From assembly GCF_900457465.1 (NCBI RefSeq), contig NZ_UAUU01000002.1, positions 682,001-746,000 of the forward strand: a stretch of 64,000 bases of DNA, in the 5' to 3' direction. Under the pieces are notes generated by a model. It was not told the origin of the DNA. It worked only from the letters and a program-made list of their open reading frames with translations, and searched no databases. The DNA comes from Sphingobacterium multivorum (GTDB lineage: Bacteria > Bacteroidota > Bacteroidia > Sphingobacteriales > Sphingobacteriaceae). Position numbers and translations under genes: made by a program. Position 1 is the first letter of the stretch; each line of letters opens with the position of its first letter. Below are positions 18,060-26,626 of the stretch, in pieces.

Positions 18060-19202
18060 ATGCTTGACCTTCACGTATTTTTGGCCAATCTTCCATATAT
18101 TGCTTTCGGAGTATTGGGTCTTTTCCTCTTGATACAATTGTACTACATCTTATTTGTATATAGCAAATTGAGTGGTTATCAAATTGAAACTGTACAAGAA
18201 GGAACTGAATTCCCACCGCTGTCCGTTATTATTTGTGCACACAATGAACAGGATAATATTCGGGAATTCCTCCCGAGTGTACTGAATCAAGACTATCCCA
18301 ATTTTGAAGTCATTGTGGTCAATGACTTTTCGACTGACAATACGCCCTGGATATTGCATGAGTTCGAAGCAAAATACCCCCATTTAAAGATTGTGGATAT
18401 CAAAGAGCATATTCGCTTGAAACATGGTAAAAAGTTTGCCGTTAGTATGGGTATCAAAGCGTCAAAGCACCAGACACTGGTGTTTACTGACGCAGATTGT
18501 GCACCACAATCCGATCAATGGCTCAAAGAAATTGCAGCAGCCTTCAGACTAGAAACAGAAATTGTACTTGGCTATTCTCCTTATTTTAAGCAAAAAAGCT
18601 TGCTAAATCTATTGATTCGATTTGAAACCAGCCATACGGCCATGAGTTACTTTGCCTATGCACTAAAGGGAGATGCCTATATGGGAGTAGGACGCAATAT
18701 GGCTTACAAAAAAGACCTTTTCTTTCGTAACAAAGGTTTTGCAGCCCATATGCATATTAAGTCTGGCGATGATGATCTTTTTGTCAACCAAAATGCAAAT
18801 CCGACCAACGTTAACATTGCACTGGCAGCCGAATCCATTGTCTATTCGGAACCCAAAGCGACCTGGAGGAGCTATTACAAGCAAAAAGCAAGACACTCAG
18901 GAGCCTCTACCATTTACAAAAAGCGACATCAGCGCATGCTCGGCACGCAGCTGGTATCAGCCGTCCTTTTTTATGTCGCCCTTATCGCAACAGCAATTGC
19001 CTTTCCAATGTACTGGTATGTTCCTGTTACAGCCTACCTCCTAAGGCTGATTGCACAATGGATAATATTTGCCAACATCTATAAAAAACTAGAAGTAAAG
19101 GAACTCATTTGGTGGCTACCTTTGGCAGACTTCATCTACTATTTCTATATTTGCATCAATGGCATGTTCAGCAGAAAAAAGAAAAAAATAAGCTGGAAAT
19201 AA
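18060..19202 (+). CDS. Family 2 glycosyltransferase, membrane-anchored
   Basis: This 380-residue protein has an N-terminal membrane helix (~10-32) and a GT-A catalytic domain (~50-270). The nucleotide-sugar motifs are PPLSVIICAHNEQDNI, the DxD-type FTDADCAP near residue 145, GVGRNMAYKKDLF and GDDDLFVNQ. Two or three C-terminal helices follow (~300-375). Such enzymes add sugars to lipid or polysaccharide acceptors on the cytoplasmic face; acceptor and donor are unknown. rsmG starts 22 bases downstream on the same strand. Confidence 0.9.
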   Translation: MLDLHVFLANLPYIAFGVLGLFLLIQLYYILFVYSKLSGYQIETVQEGTEFPPLSVIICAHNEQDNIREFLPSVLNQDYPNFEVIVVNDFSTDNTPWILHEFEAKYPHLKIVDIKEHIRLKHGKKFAVSMGIKASKHQTLVFTDADCAPQSDQWLKEIAAAFRLETEIVLGYSPYFKQKSLLNLLIRFETSHTAMSYFAYALKGDAYMGVGRNMAYKKDLFFRNKGFAAHMHIKSGDDDLFVNQNANPTNVNIALAAESIVYSEPKATWRSYYKQKARHSGASTIYKKRHQRMLGTQLVSAVLFYVALIATAIAFPMYWYVPVTAYLLRLIAQWIIFANIYKKLEVKELIWWLPLADFIYYFYICINGMFSRKKKKISWK

Positions 19203-19224
19203 TTCACTTTTAAAACATTAAGCT

Positions 19225-19860
19225 TTGAATCCAACAGTTGATATCATCTATAAGTATTTTCCAAAATTAACGGATATTCAAAAAGAACAGTTTGCAAAAC
19301 TTGCCGACCTCTATACATTTTGGAATAGCCAAATCAATGTCATTTCACGTAAGGACATAGATAGCCTCTACCTGCACCATGTGTTACACTCGCTAGGTAT
19401 CGCTAAATTTGTTCAAGAGCTCACGCCAGGAACACAAATTTTGGACGTGGGAACCGGCGGGGGCTTTCCAGGTATCCCAATGGCCATTATGTTTCCTGAA
19501 GTCAAATTCCATTTGGTCGATTCTATCGGCAAAAAAATAAAAGTCGTACGCGAAGTTGCTGCAGGACTGGGTCTCCAAAATGTTGAAGCAGATCATATCC
19601 GCGCAGAACAACTCGACGACAAGTACGATTTTGTGATATCACGAGCTGTGACAAGACTTGGAGAATTTACGCCTTGGATACAGAATAAATTCGCAAAAAA
19701 AGATAAAAACGGTATTCCTAATGGAATTCTTTACTTGAAAGGCGGAGATCTCACCGAAGAGATCAAAGAATCTAAGCTCAAAGCAGAATTACACCCGCTT
19801 TCCAGTTACTTTAAAGAAGACTTCTTTGATACAAAATACCTGGTATACGTACCTATGTAG
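19225..19860 (+). CDS. rsmG: 16S rRNA (guanine-527-N7)-methyltransferase
   Basis: RsmG (211 residues) methylates N7 of G527 in 16S rRNA using S-adenosylmethionine. The SAM-binding loop is ILDVGTGGGFPGIPMA (~72), followed by the acidic LVDSIGKKIKVV strand and the SRAVTRLGEF substrate region. The N-terminal INVISRKD...HHVLHSL segment is typical of the family. The frame begins with TTG at 19225; no in-frame ATG fits the family N-terminus better. It lies 22 bases after the glycosyltransferase and its stop abuts the end of the convergent gene at 19861. Confidence 0.94.
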   Translation: MNPTVDIIYKYFPKLTDIQKEQFAKLADLYTFWNSQINVISRKDIDSLYLHHVLHSLGIAKFVQELTPGTQILDVGTGGGFPGIPMAIMFPEVKFHLVDSIGKKIKVVREVAAGLGLQNVEADHIRAEQLDDKYDFVISRAVTRLGEFTPWIQNKFAKKDKNGIPNGILYLKGGDLTEEIKESKLKAELHPLSSYFKEDFFDTKYLVYVPM

Positions 19861-20451
19861 TTAAAGTTTGGCATTACCCATAGGAAATTGAAGTCGCCTA
19901 TGGATAATGTCTACAGAATCCAGGTAGTTCGTTAAACACAGATGGATATAAGAAATCTTCTCATACCGATCATTCTCACGAAGCCACTTTAAGGAAGGCT
20001 CATAGTATATTCTAAATTTGCGCAGAGAATCTCCCGACAACTTACTGTATTCCTGAGTCAGCGGATACCATTCCTCGCGAATCAGATCCTGTTGGTATTC
20101 TTTTTCAAACTGACGTTGAAGCTTCCGCGAATTTCGTCCCTTTCGACTGAATTTATTGTAAAGCTTGTTCAGATTGACCGCAATTCCTCCCTGGTGAGGC
20201 AAGGTCACCATATTTTTCGTATCACCCCAGAAAAAGATCGACTTATACTCCTCCTTTTTTTCTTCCCATTTATCCGCTGCTGATTTACGCTTGATCGAAA
20301 CAGTATCCAAACGTAAAGTATCTTTTTGACTGCCTTTTTTTCCAATGGTATCTTGATAATAAAATTCCGCTGGATGGGCAAAAACTCCCGGCCGATAAAA
20401 TGAAAAGTAGACACAGAAAAACAATAAAGATAGAAATCCGATACGTACCAT
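19861..20451 (-). CDS. Exported protein of unknown function
   Basis: The ATG at 20451 is preferred to a TTG five codons upstream. The 196-residue product begins MVRIGFLSLLFFCVYFSF, a signal peptide or membrane anchor. The mature part is charged, with a conserved-looking block LNKLYNKFSRKGRNSRKLQRQ near residue 95 that resembles a segment in other secreted Bacteroidota proteins. I know no named domain for it. The gene converges on rsmG with no gap, and the next gene upstream on its strand is the 77-residue ORF at 20527-20760. Confidence 0.75.
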   Translation of the reverse strand: MVRIGFLSLLFFCVYFSFYRPGVFAHPAEFYYQDTIGKKGSQKDTLRLDTVSIKRKSAADKWEEKKEEYKSIFFWGDTKNMVTLPHQGGIAVNLNKLYNKFSRKGRNSRKLQRQFEKEYQQDLIREEWYPLTQEYSKLSGDSLRKFRIYYEPSLKWLRENDRYEKISYIHLCLTNYLDSVDIIHRRLQFPMGNAKL

Positions 20452-20526
20452 ATTTATAATTGACAAACTAAAATAACCAACTATAAATAAAATTAAAAAG
20501 CATTTAACTATCTTTAACTTAAGAGA

Positions 20527-20760
20527 CTAAAGACCCAATTCTTTTTTAATTTCTAGGCCAATTAAATTGATTTCTTCATCCATACCGAACATAGGAAGCT
20601 CCGTTTCTGGGTTCAGTTTCAGCCAGTTTGTATCATTGTCTTTAATAATCTTTACGTATTCCACACCATCCTTAAAAATAACATACGTATCTTCTTCCTC
20701 AGGGAAAACAGAATAAACTACATCCCCCAATTCGATATCAAAAGGTTCTTTTATTTCCAT
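20527..20760 (-). CDS. Small acidic hypothetical protein (77 aa)
   Basis: This is a 77-residue cytoplasmic-looking protein with many Asp and Glu residues and no membrane segment or cysteine. It opens MEIKEPFDIELGDVVYSVFP and ends GLEIKKELGL; the pattern suggests a small beta-rich fold with a C-terminal helix. I do not recognise a family. The ATG start is clean, and a 48-codon frame (20788-20934) lies 27 bases upstream on the same strand, so the two may be co-transcribed. Confidence 0.65.
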   Translation of the reverse strand: MEIKEPFDIELGDVVYSVFPEEEDTYVIFKDGVEYVKIIKDNDTNWLKLNPETELPMFGMDEEINLIGLEIKKELGL

Positions 20761-20787
20761 AGTTAAATTATCATTAATCGCTCAAAG

Positions 20788-20934
20788 TTACCAATTCCTC
20801 TTCTTCTTTCCATAATCGACCAATATTTCATTCCTTGATATCTCAAATAAGCTTAGGAAAAGCGCATTCATGCCATGGCGATCCGCGGATTTTCGAGCAG
20901 GCACGCGATCGCCTTCGACTAAGAACTTTGTCAT
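20788..20934 (-). CDS. Possible small basic protein (48 aa)
   Basis: The ATG at 20934 opens a 48-codon frame ending TAA at 20788. The peptide is basic (MTKFLVEGDRVPARKSADRH near the start, KKKRNW at the end), with a short hydrophobic centre NALFLSLFEI. It lies 27 bases upstream of the 77-residue ORF and in the same direction, which supports a real gene. No family is recognised, and a frame of this length can occur by chance, so the call is weak. Confidence 0.35.
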   Translation of the reverse strand: MTKFLVEGDRVPARKSADRHGMNALFLSLFEISRNEILVDYGKKKRNW

Positions 20935-21021
20935 TGCTTTAAAAACATAATATGCCTAAGCAATTCTAACAAAAAGTATGACAGCTACTTATATTTTTCC
21001 TATATTTAAATAAACCCGATT

Positions 21022-22140
21022 ATGAAACTAATTTATCCCATAGCTTTGACGAAAATCAAGGGCATTGGCCCTAGGACAGCGCGTAACATCATTGACCAAG
21101 GTCACGAGTTGGCAGACTTATTTGCTTACTCAAAAAAAGATTTGATGCAAATTCTTGGGATACGGGAATCGATCGCAGAAGCCATACACAATAAAAGCTA
21201 TATGTCTGCCTGTGAAAAAGAACTTGCTTTTATCGAAAAATATCAGATACAAGCGTTATGGCTGGAAGACCAAAATTATCCAAATAGGCTACGACAATGT
21301 GAAGACGCTCCGCTTGTCGTCTATTATAAAGGAAATAAACCACTTAACAACACCAAAGTTATCAGTATCGTCGGTACTAGACATGCAACCTATTATGGCC
21401 AGAAAATATGCGAAGATCTGCTAGAGGCTATGAATGGTTCCAAAGACACCTTAATCGTAAGCGGTCTTGCTTATGGTATTGATGCTTTAGCACATCGCAA
21501 CGCACTAAAAAATAATATTCCCACCGTTGCTGTATTAGGGCATGGTCTCGATCGCATTTACCCGGCATCCCATCGTGAACTTGCCACAAAAATGCTAGAT
21601 CAAGGAGGTTTATTGACAGAATTTACATCCAACACATTACCTGAACGCAGTAACTTCCCTATGCGCAATCGCATCATAGCCGGTATGGCGGATGTCACCA
21701 TTGTTGTAGAAGCTGCAATTAAAGGAGGTGCTTTGATTACCGCCGAAATAGCCAACAGCTACAATCGCGATGTATGTGCCTTTCCAGGAGCCGTTTACGA
21801 AAAAAGTTCTGAAGGCACCAATTACCTCATCAAAACCAACCGTGCGCATATGATTAGAGGTCTTCAGGATCTGGAATACCTCATGAATTGGGAAATCAGT
21901 ACAAAAGCTGTTGGTCAACAGCTTAGCCTTCCTTTGACATTGACAAAAGATCAACAACTCCTTTTTACGCTCATTCAGCAAAAGGGACAATTAGAAATAG
22001 ACCATATGATTGACCTCACAAAATGGCCCCAAAGTAAATTGGCCTTAATCCTATTGGAACTTGAAATGCAGTCACTCATTCACAGCCTACCCGGAAAACG
22101 CTATAAAATAGTCGGACAGACCGAAATTCAAAAGAATTAG
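21022..22140 (+). CDS. dprA: DNA-processing protein DprA
   Basis: DprA (372 residues) binds incoming single-stranded DNA and loads RecA during natural transformation. An N-terminal helix-hairpin-helix/SAM-like part (LTKIKGIGPRTARNIIDQ) precedes the Rossmann-like domain (~112-330), which has SIVGTRHATYYGQ, VSGLAYGIDALAHRNAL, AVLGHGLDRIYP and the NFPMRNRIIAGM and KGGALITAEIAN motifs. A winged-helix C-terminal domain follows (~310-368). The gene stands alone, preceding the MFS transporter by about 90 bp on the same strand. It is a marker of DNA uptake potential, although no other competence gene is in the window. Confidence 0.94.
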   Translation: MKLIYPIALTKIKGIGPRTARNIIDQGHELADLFAYSKKDLMQILGIRESIAEAIHNKSYMSACEKELAFIEKYQIQALWLEDQNYPNRLRQCEDAPLVVYYKGNKPLNNTKVISIVGTRHATYYGQKICEDLLEAMNGSKDTLIVSGLAYGIDALAHRNALKNNIPTVAVLGHGLDRIYPASHRELATKMLDQGGLLTEFTSNTLPERSNFPMRNRIIAGMADVTIVVEAAIKGGALITAEIANSYNRDVCAFPGAVYEKSSEGTNYLIKTNRAHMIRGLQDLEYLMNWEISTKAVGQQLSLPLTLTKDQQLLFTLIQQKGQLEIDHMIDLTKWPQSKLALILLELEMQSLIHSLPGKRYKIVGQTEIQKN

Positions 22141-22226
22141 CTCTTTTCCGATCATGCAACAGCGCCGAAATGCCGTTTGGAGCGCAATTAAAATGTACAT
22201 TTATATCCAACCAAAACCAAAAATTA

Positions 22227-23731
22227 ATGAACGAAAACAATACAAAAAGCATCTGGAAAGTCATCGGAGCCTCCTCCATGGGAACGCTTATTGAATGGTA
22301 TGATTTTTCATTTTTGGCAGCCTATCCATTGTAATTTCCACCAAATTCTTTCCGGCAGAAAATCCAACTGCTGCTTTTCTTTCCACCCTAGCCACATTTG
22401 CTGCAGGATTTGTCGTCCGGCCATTTGGCGCTCTATTTTTTGGTCGACTAGGCGATATTATCGGTCGAAAATATACGTTTATGGTAACTTTAATGCTCAT
22501 GGGCGGCGCAACATTTCTCATCGGTTGCATCCCCAGTTATGAAAGTATCGGTTTTTGGGCACCGCTGCTCGTGTTGATCCTTCGTCTCTTGCAAGGTCTT
22601 GCCCTAGGCGGAGAATATGGCGGTGCGGCAACTTACGTCGCCGAACATGCTCCATTGGGCCAGCGGGGCTATTGGACATCCTGGATACAAACAACAGCTA
22701 CTTTTGGCCTTTTCATATCTCTGGTCGTCATCCTCCTTACCAAAGGCTTTCTCAGCGAATCGCAATTTGATTCCTGGGGATGGCGGCTTCCCTTCCTCCT
22801 CTCTTTGGTGATGGTATATGTTTCCTATCTCATCCGTAAGAAGATGAAGGAGTCACCCGAATTTAGCAAGGCCAAAGCGGAAGGGAAAACAAGTACAAAT
22901 CCGCTAAAAGAAAGTTTTGGCAACCGCTACAACCTCAAATTTGTGCTGCTCGCGCTCTTTGGTGCAGCCATGGGACAGGGCGTTGTTTGGTACACCGGAC
23001 AGTTTTACTCGATGAGTTTCATGAAAACAGTCATGCACCTACAATCTGACCAGGCCGATACCATCCTCGGTATCGCCTTACTCTTGGGAACGCCATTTTT
23101 TGTCGTATTTGGGTGGCTTAGTGACAAAATTGGGCGAAAATGGATCATGCTCGGTGGGATGTTACTTGCCGTATTGACTTATCGTCCGATTTACGAATCC
23201 ATGTACCAACTTTCCAATACCGAACAGAAAGTCAAGGTGAACGAAACAACGGAGAACCCTCATGGATTAAAAACTGCAGAAACCATTTCCATCATCAAGA
23301 CACAATATGAGGACCAAACGGAAGTTACTCGAGCCAGCATGATTCATCAATCCGGTAAACTGAAAGGGCAGCAAACAACCAAAACCACAGTCCATATTGC
23401 AGGCAAAAACTATATGCTGCTCGTCCTGCTGATCTTTATACAAGTGATTTATATTACGATGGTGTACGGGCCCATTGCAGCATTCCTTGTTGAACTGTTC
23501 CCCGTAAAAATCCGCTACACATCCATGTCCTTACCCTATCATGTTGGCAATGGAATATTCGGCGGACTCCTTCCGGCTGTATCGACATATTTAACGACAA
23601 ATGCCGAAGCATCAAATACCCCGCAATTCTATCTTGCAGGTTTGTGGTACCCTATTATCATTGCCATTGTATGTTTTATCATAGGCAGTATTTATATCAA
23701 CAACAAATCAACTTCAGCACCCCATGAATAA
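22227..23731 (+). pseudogene. MFS transporter (MHS family), frameshifted near the 5' end
   Basis: From ATG 22227 the frame reads MNENNTKSIWKVIGASSMG, then TLIEWYDF, the usual first helix of the metabolite:H+ symporter group, and hits TAA at 22332. One base is missing around 22303-22308. With it restored, the protein continues IFGSLSIVISTKFFPAENPT into the long frame that ends at 23731, about 501 residues. Helix signatures are FGRLGDIIGRKYTF, QGLALGGEYGGAATYVAEHAP and WLSDKIGRKW. A hydrophilic insertion of about 70 residues (23200-23400) separates two C-terminal helices, which is unusual for an MFS loop. The ATG at 22481 would remove the first two helices and is not a credible start. The overlapping 75-residue gene downstream is its usual neighbour. 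Confidence 0.8.
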
Positions 23732-23951
23732 CCTCAAAAAATTCCTCGGCATCTTATGGATCATTTTAGCTCTATTTACAGCCTACTTCTCCATTTTTGA
23801 ACTGGCGCTGCCAAAGATTTCAACGGGACATCAAGAAGATCTGGTATTTGGAATCATTATCCTGTGCATCTTGACCCCCATAATCTCCATTGGACTTGGC
23901 TTATTTGGCTATTATTCCCTATTGGGTGAATACAGCCAAGAGAAAATGTAG
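23724..23951 (+). CDS. Small two-helix membrane protein (75 aa), DUF6814-like
   Basis: The ATG at 23724 overlaps the end of the MFS transporter gene by 8 bases, so translation is probably coupled. The product has two membrane helices (~6-28 and ~42-65), with the segment KFLGILWIILALFTAYF first. Short proteins of this kind are found next to MHS-family transporters in Bacteroidota, and I believe they are catalogued as DUF6814. A stabilising or accessory role for the transporter is inference from the overlap. Confidence 0.7.
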   Translation: MNNLKKFLGILWIILALFTAYFSIFELALPKISTGHQEDLVFGIIILCILTPIISIGLGLFGYYSLLGEYSQEKM

Positions 23952-23962
23952 TTCCAAAAATG

Positions 23963-24016
23963 AGATCGACTTTGAATAGGCAAAATTAGCCGATTATGCT
24001 TATTCAAAGTCGATCT
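23963..24016 (+). repeat. 16-bp inverted repeat downstream of the MFS operon
   Basis: The arms 23963-23978 and 24001-24016 are exact reverse complements with a 22-nt loop. There is no T-run after the right arm, so it may be a transcript-end hairpin or a stabilising 3' structure rather than a classic terminator. Confidence 0.5.
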
Positions 24017-24244
24017 TCCATACGCCAGATTATGCAACTTTCCGACATTTTGAAAAGAACATTTCGGCAAATGGACTTCGTCAAGCGCTTTTTTCACGCC
24101 ATTTTTAGCTATTTTACACAAATACCAAATCTACTCCGCCATAAATTGGTGCTATGAAAAGATATCAAATGCAATTTATTGCCATGATAATCAACCGAAT
24201 AAGATAAAAAGGTGTTTTTTCTTTCCTAAAACTGTTTTTTTTTC

Positions 24245-24252
24245 TACTTTTG
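24245..24252 (+). promoter_or_regulatory. -7 promoter element of the SRP RNA gene
   Basis: TACTTTTG is a perfect TAnnTTTG match and ends 4 bases before the first paired base of the SRP RNA. Confidence 0.6.
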
Positions 24253-24256
24253 TGGC

Positions 24257-24357
24257 GGGTAAGTCTTCTACGACCAGCTCCCATTGACTCCCCCAGGTTG
24301 GGAACAAAGCAAGGGTATTTGGTTGAGCGGTGCGATAGGAGTAGCTTACCCTTTTTT
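24257..24357 (+). ncRNA. ffs: Signal recognition particle RNA (4.5S-type)
   Basis: This RNA of about 100 nt folds as one hairpin. The 5' end GGGTAAGTCTTCTACG pairs with the 3' end GGAGTAGCTTACCC. The apical part holds the conserved SRP core: CCCCAGGTTGGGAAC on one side and AAGCAAGGGTA then GAGCGGTGCG on the other. This is the small bacterial type that lacks an Alu domain; it binds Ffh to target membrane proteins. A perfect -7 element lies just upstream and a T7 run follows at 24352-24358. The ends are inferred from pairing and may be off by a few bases. Confidence 0.85.
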
Positions 24358-24576
24358 TATGCCCATTTTTTTGACTAATCCGCTGGTCTGAAATTCAATT
24401 CTAACCTAAAAATCAACCAAATATCTTATATATCCCAATTGTTACCCCCAATTTCCCTATTTATAGAAGCCCTGTTACACAAGGCGTTTTAATCGCTTGG
24501 CATGTACATTCAACACAATTATAATTGTATATAAAAGCAAATTTATATAAGTTTGTAATCGAATAAGAACTATCGT

Positions 24577-25419
24577 ATGAGTTGGTTTAAAAGAGAAAAA
24601 GCTGGTATTAGCACAGCTACCGCTAATAAAAAAGAGGCACCTGATGGTATGTGGAACAAATGTCCTACATGTAAAAAACCATTGTTGCATCTTGAACAAG
24701 TAGAAAACGACTATGTTTGTCAATATTGTGGCCACCACTTAAGAATTGGCTCCAAAGAATATTTTTCAATTTTATTTGATAATAACGAATTCACAGAACT
24801 ATTTCCTAATCTAAATTCTGGTGATCCATTAGAATTCTTCGATTCAAAGCCATACCCTGAACGTTTAAAGGAAAGTCAAGCCAAAACAGGTCTTAAAGAT
24901 GCTTTACGTTCTGGCCATGGAAAGATGAATGGTCAAGATATCGTGATCGCTTGTATGGACTTTAGTTTCATCGGCGGATCAATGGGATCTGTCGTGGGCG
25001 AAAAAATCGCGCGTTCGATAGATTACTGTATTGAGCATAAAATTCCATTTATGTTAATATCCAAATCAGGTGGTGCACGGATGATGGAAGCCGCATTTTC
25101 ATTGATGCAAATGGCTAAAACTTCGGCTAAATTAGCGTTATTGGCAAAAGCAGAACTTCCTTACGTTTGTTTATTGACCGACCCTACTACAGGGGGAGTT
25201 ACAGCATCTTACGCGATGTTGGGTGATATAAATATCGCAGAACCTGGTGCGTTAATCGGATTTGCCGGACCCCGTGTCATTAAAGAAACAATTAAAAAAG
25301 ATCTTCCAAAAGGATTCCAGACTTCGGAATTCGTGCTCGAGCATGGATTTTTGGATTTCATTGTCGACCGTAGACAGTTAAAAAACCAAGTGGCTACCTA
25401 CCTTAAATTAGTGGGATAA
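24577..25419 (+). CDS. accD: Acetyl-CoA carboxylase carboxyltransferase subunit beta
   Basis: AccD (280 residues) forms, with AccA, the carboxyltransferase that moves the carboxyl group from biotin to acetyl-CoA, the first committed step of fatty acid synthesis. The N-terminal zinc ribbon has CPTC (~29) and CQYC (~48). The crotonase-like core contains [35 protein letters not shown] and [17 protein letters not shown], plus [13 protein letters not shown]. Length is normal and the ATG follows about 220 bp of spacer after the SRP RNA. A strong terminator lies at 25436-25480. Confidence 0.96.
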   Translation: MSWFKREKAGISTATANKKEAPDGMWNKCPTCKKPLLHLEQVENDYVCQYCGHHLRIGSKEYFSILFDNNEFTELFPNLNSGDPLEFFDSKPYPERLKESQAKTGLKDALRSGHGKMNGQDIVIACMDFSFIGGSMGSVVGEKIARSIDYCIEHKIPFMLISKSGGARMMEAAFSLMQMAKTSAKLALLAKAELPYVCLLTDPTTGGVTASYAMLGDINIAEPGALIGFAGPRVIKETIKKDLPKGFQTSEFVLEHGFLDFIVDRRQLKNQVATYLKLVG

Positions 25420-25435
25420 TCATTGTCAGGATATA

Positions 25436-25480
25436 AAAGAAAGCGGTGCCAAGAATATTCTTGGTACCGCTTTCTTTTTT
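25436..25480 (+). terminator. Terminator between accD and the convergent HExxH gene
   Basis: The arms 25436-25456 and 25457-25477 pair almost completely (one G-T pair) and are followed by further T residues. A-rich sequence on the left side allows activity in both directions. Confidence 0.8.
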
Positions 25481-25546
25481 CGCCTCATAACTGTTGTGCC
25501 TGCGACCTCTTGTCGGATATATAGAACGGATAAATCAACCGTCTTT

Positions 25547-25882
25547 TTAAAGATATCGCCAAAAAGCCCATATTTTTCTTTTGGACAGATAATCCGTTTC
25601 ACCCTCCTTCTCATAAGCTTCCCGCTCAAACGAAATACGCCGGTACGCTTTATCAAAATGCCGAAATTGAATAAAATGAACGGCAAATTCAAGAAGATAC
25701 CAAACATAGAAAAAGAGAATACCTAATTCAAGCGCTTGTCGCAAATGTATACGCTCATGACGAATCAAGTCGTCCTTCTGTTTAAAAAAAGTACTTTTCA
25801 GAAAGATAAAAGGATAAATAGTAATTGCATTAGCTTTTCCAAAAGAGAAGAAATTTGTCCAAAATTTGCTAACTATAATCAT
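25547..25882 (-). CDS. Small membrane-associated protein with HExxH motif
   Basis: The ATG at 25882 gives 111 residues. An in-frame TTG at 25915 is ruled out because the predicted -7 element (25913-25920) overlaps it. The protein carries HERIH followed by LRQALELG near residue 55, then a hydrophobic stretch (ILFFYVWYLLEFAVHF) and a basic end with SFEREAYEKEGETDYL. The HExxH plus a downstream glutamate-rich helix recalls zinc metalloproteases of the M48/M56 type, but there is room for only one membrane span. I recognise the pattern from uncharacterised Bacteroidota proteins; activity is unproven. Confidence 0.7.
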   Translation of the reverse strand: MIIVSKFWTNFFSFGKANAITIYPFIFLKSTFFKQKDDLIRHERIHLRQALELGILFFYVWYLLEFAVHFIQFRHFDKAYRRISFEREAYEKEGETDYLSKRKIWAFWRYL

Positions 25883-25912
25883 ATAAGAAGTCCAGACCGT
25901 TCTCAAACGACT

Positions 25913-25943
25913 CAAACTTAGAAAAATTTACCTTTATACACAA
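25913..25943 (-). promoter_or_regulatory. Candidate promoter of the HExxH gene
   Basis: On the minus strand: TTG at 25943-25941, a 20-nt spacer, then TAAGTTTG at 25920-25913, a full TAnnTTTG match. It predicts a start of transcription near 25907 and a leader of about 25 nt. Confidence 0.55.
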
Positions 25944-26070
25944 TTATTATTGGCGTCTTATGAATTGTACTATATACCTATCGTTCAGTCCTTGATCAGA
26001 TAAGAGATCGCAAAAATTTCTTTTTGAATAGGAATTTTTATTAAGTTTGCTATAGATTAATTGTGAAGAT

Positions 26071-26406
26071 ATGCCGTACAAAGAGCGTGAAATAAATAAA
26101 TTGTATTATACAATGGGAGAAGTTACAGAAATGTTTGATGTAAATGCATCCCAGATACGTTTTTATGAGCGTGAATTTGATATTCTACAGCCTAAGAAAA
26201 ATAAAAAGGGTAATCGCTTATTTACGCAAGAAGATATTGCCAATTTAAAGATCATCTTCAATTTGGTTAAAGATAAAGGTTATACACTGCAGGGGGCACG
26301 TGATTACCTGCGTGACAACAAATCTGAGGCAAAAGAAAATCAACGTGTTGTAGATTCATTGGAGCGTTTGAAGAACTTTCTTCTTGAAGTTCGTGATTCA
26401 CTATAG
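26071..26406 (+). CDS. MerR family transcriptional regulator
   Basis: This 111-residue protein has an N-terminal MerR winged-helix domain: LYYTMGEVTEMFDVNASQIRF for the helix-turn-helix, FYEREFDILQPKKNKKGNRL for the wing, then FTQEDIANLKII and KGYTLQGARDYL. A short C-terminal coiled-coil helix follows (VDSLERLKNFLLEVRDSL). No metal-binding cysteines or ligand-binding domain are present, so the signal is unknown. It stands alone; the following 220 bp contain no convincing gene. Confidence 0.9.
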   Translation: MPYKEREINKLYYTMGEVTEMFDVNASQIRFYEREFDILQPKKNKKGNRLFTQEDIANLKIIFNLVKDKGYTLQGARDYLRDNKSEAKENQRVVDSLERLKNFLLEVRDSL

Positions 26407-26626
26407 CATTGAGAAAACTCTTATAAAACTCCCGAAACGTAACCATTACATCATATTCGCAGTGTTCATGGGATCCATTTCAGTAACGAAATCCATTCGA
26501 CTATACAGAAGTAGCGCAAATTTCTGGACCCATTACATGAGAACCAAATGTATCCACGATCGCTTTGCCATCACACCATATATCATCCAGCTTTCAAAGC
26601 TCAAAAAAGATTAAAGAAAACCCCAT

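Larger units (their letters stand above)
23952..24256. other. Intergenic region between the 75-aa gene and the SRP RNA
   Basis: This gap of about 305 bp contains a hairpin-forming inverted repeat (23963-23978 with 24001-24016, 16 bp perfect, 22-nt loop), which may end the upstream transcript, and the SRP RNA promoter at its right end. Nothing else is recognisable. Confidence 0.5.

Noticed and set aside
25426-25707. 93-codon minus-strand frame overlapping the HExxH gene
   Set aside because: It runs through the accD terminator and overlaps a better supported gene in another frame.
26384-26614. 76-codon open frame after the MerR gene
   Set aside because: It overlaps the end of the MerR gene, has no ribosome binding site, and its composition looks like chance. 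The reverse strand of 26407-26626 has a coding-like stretch broken by stops, but I could not match it to any family.
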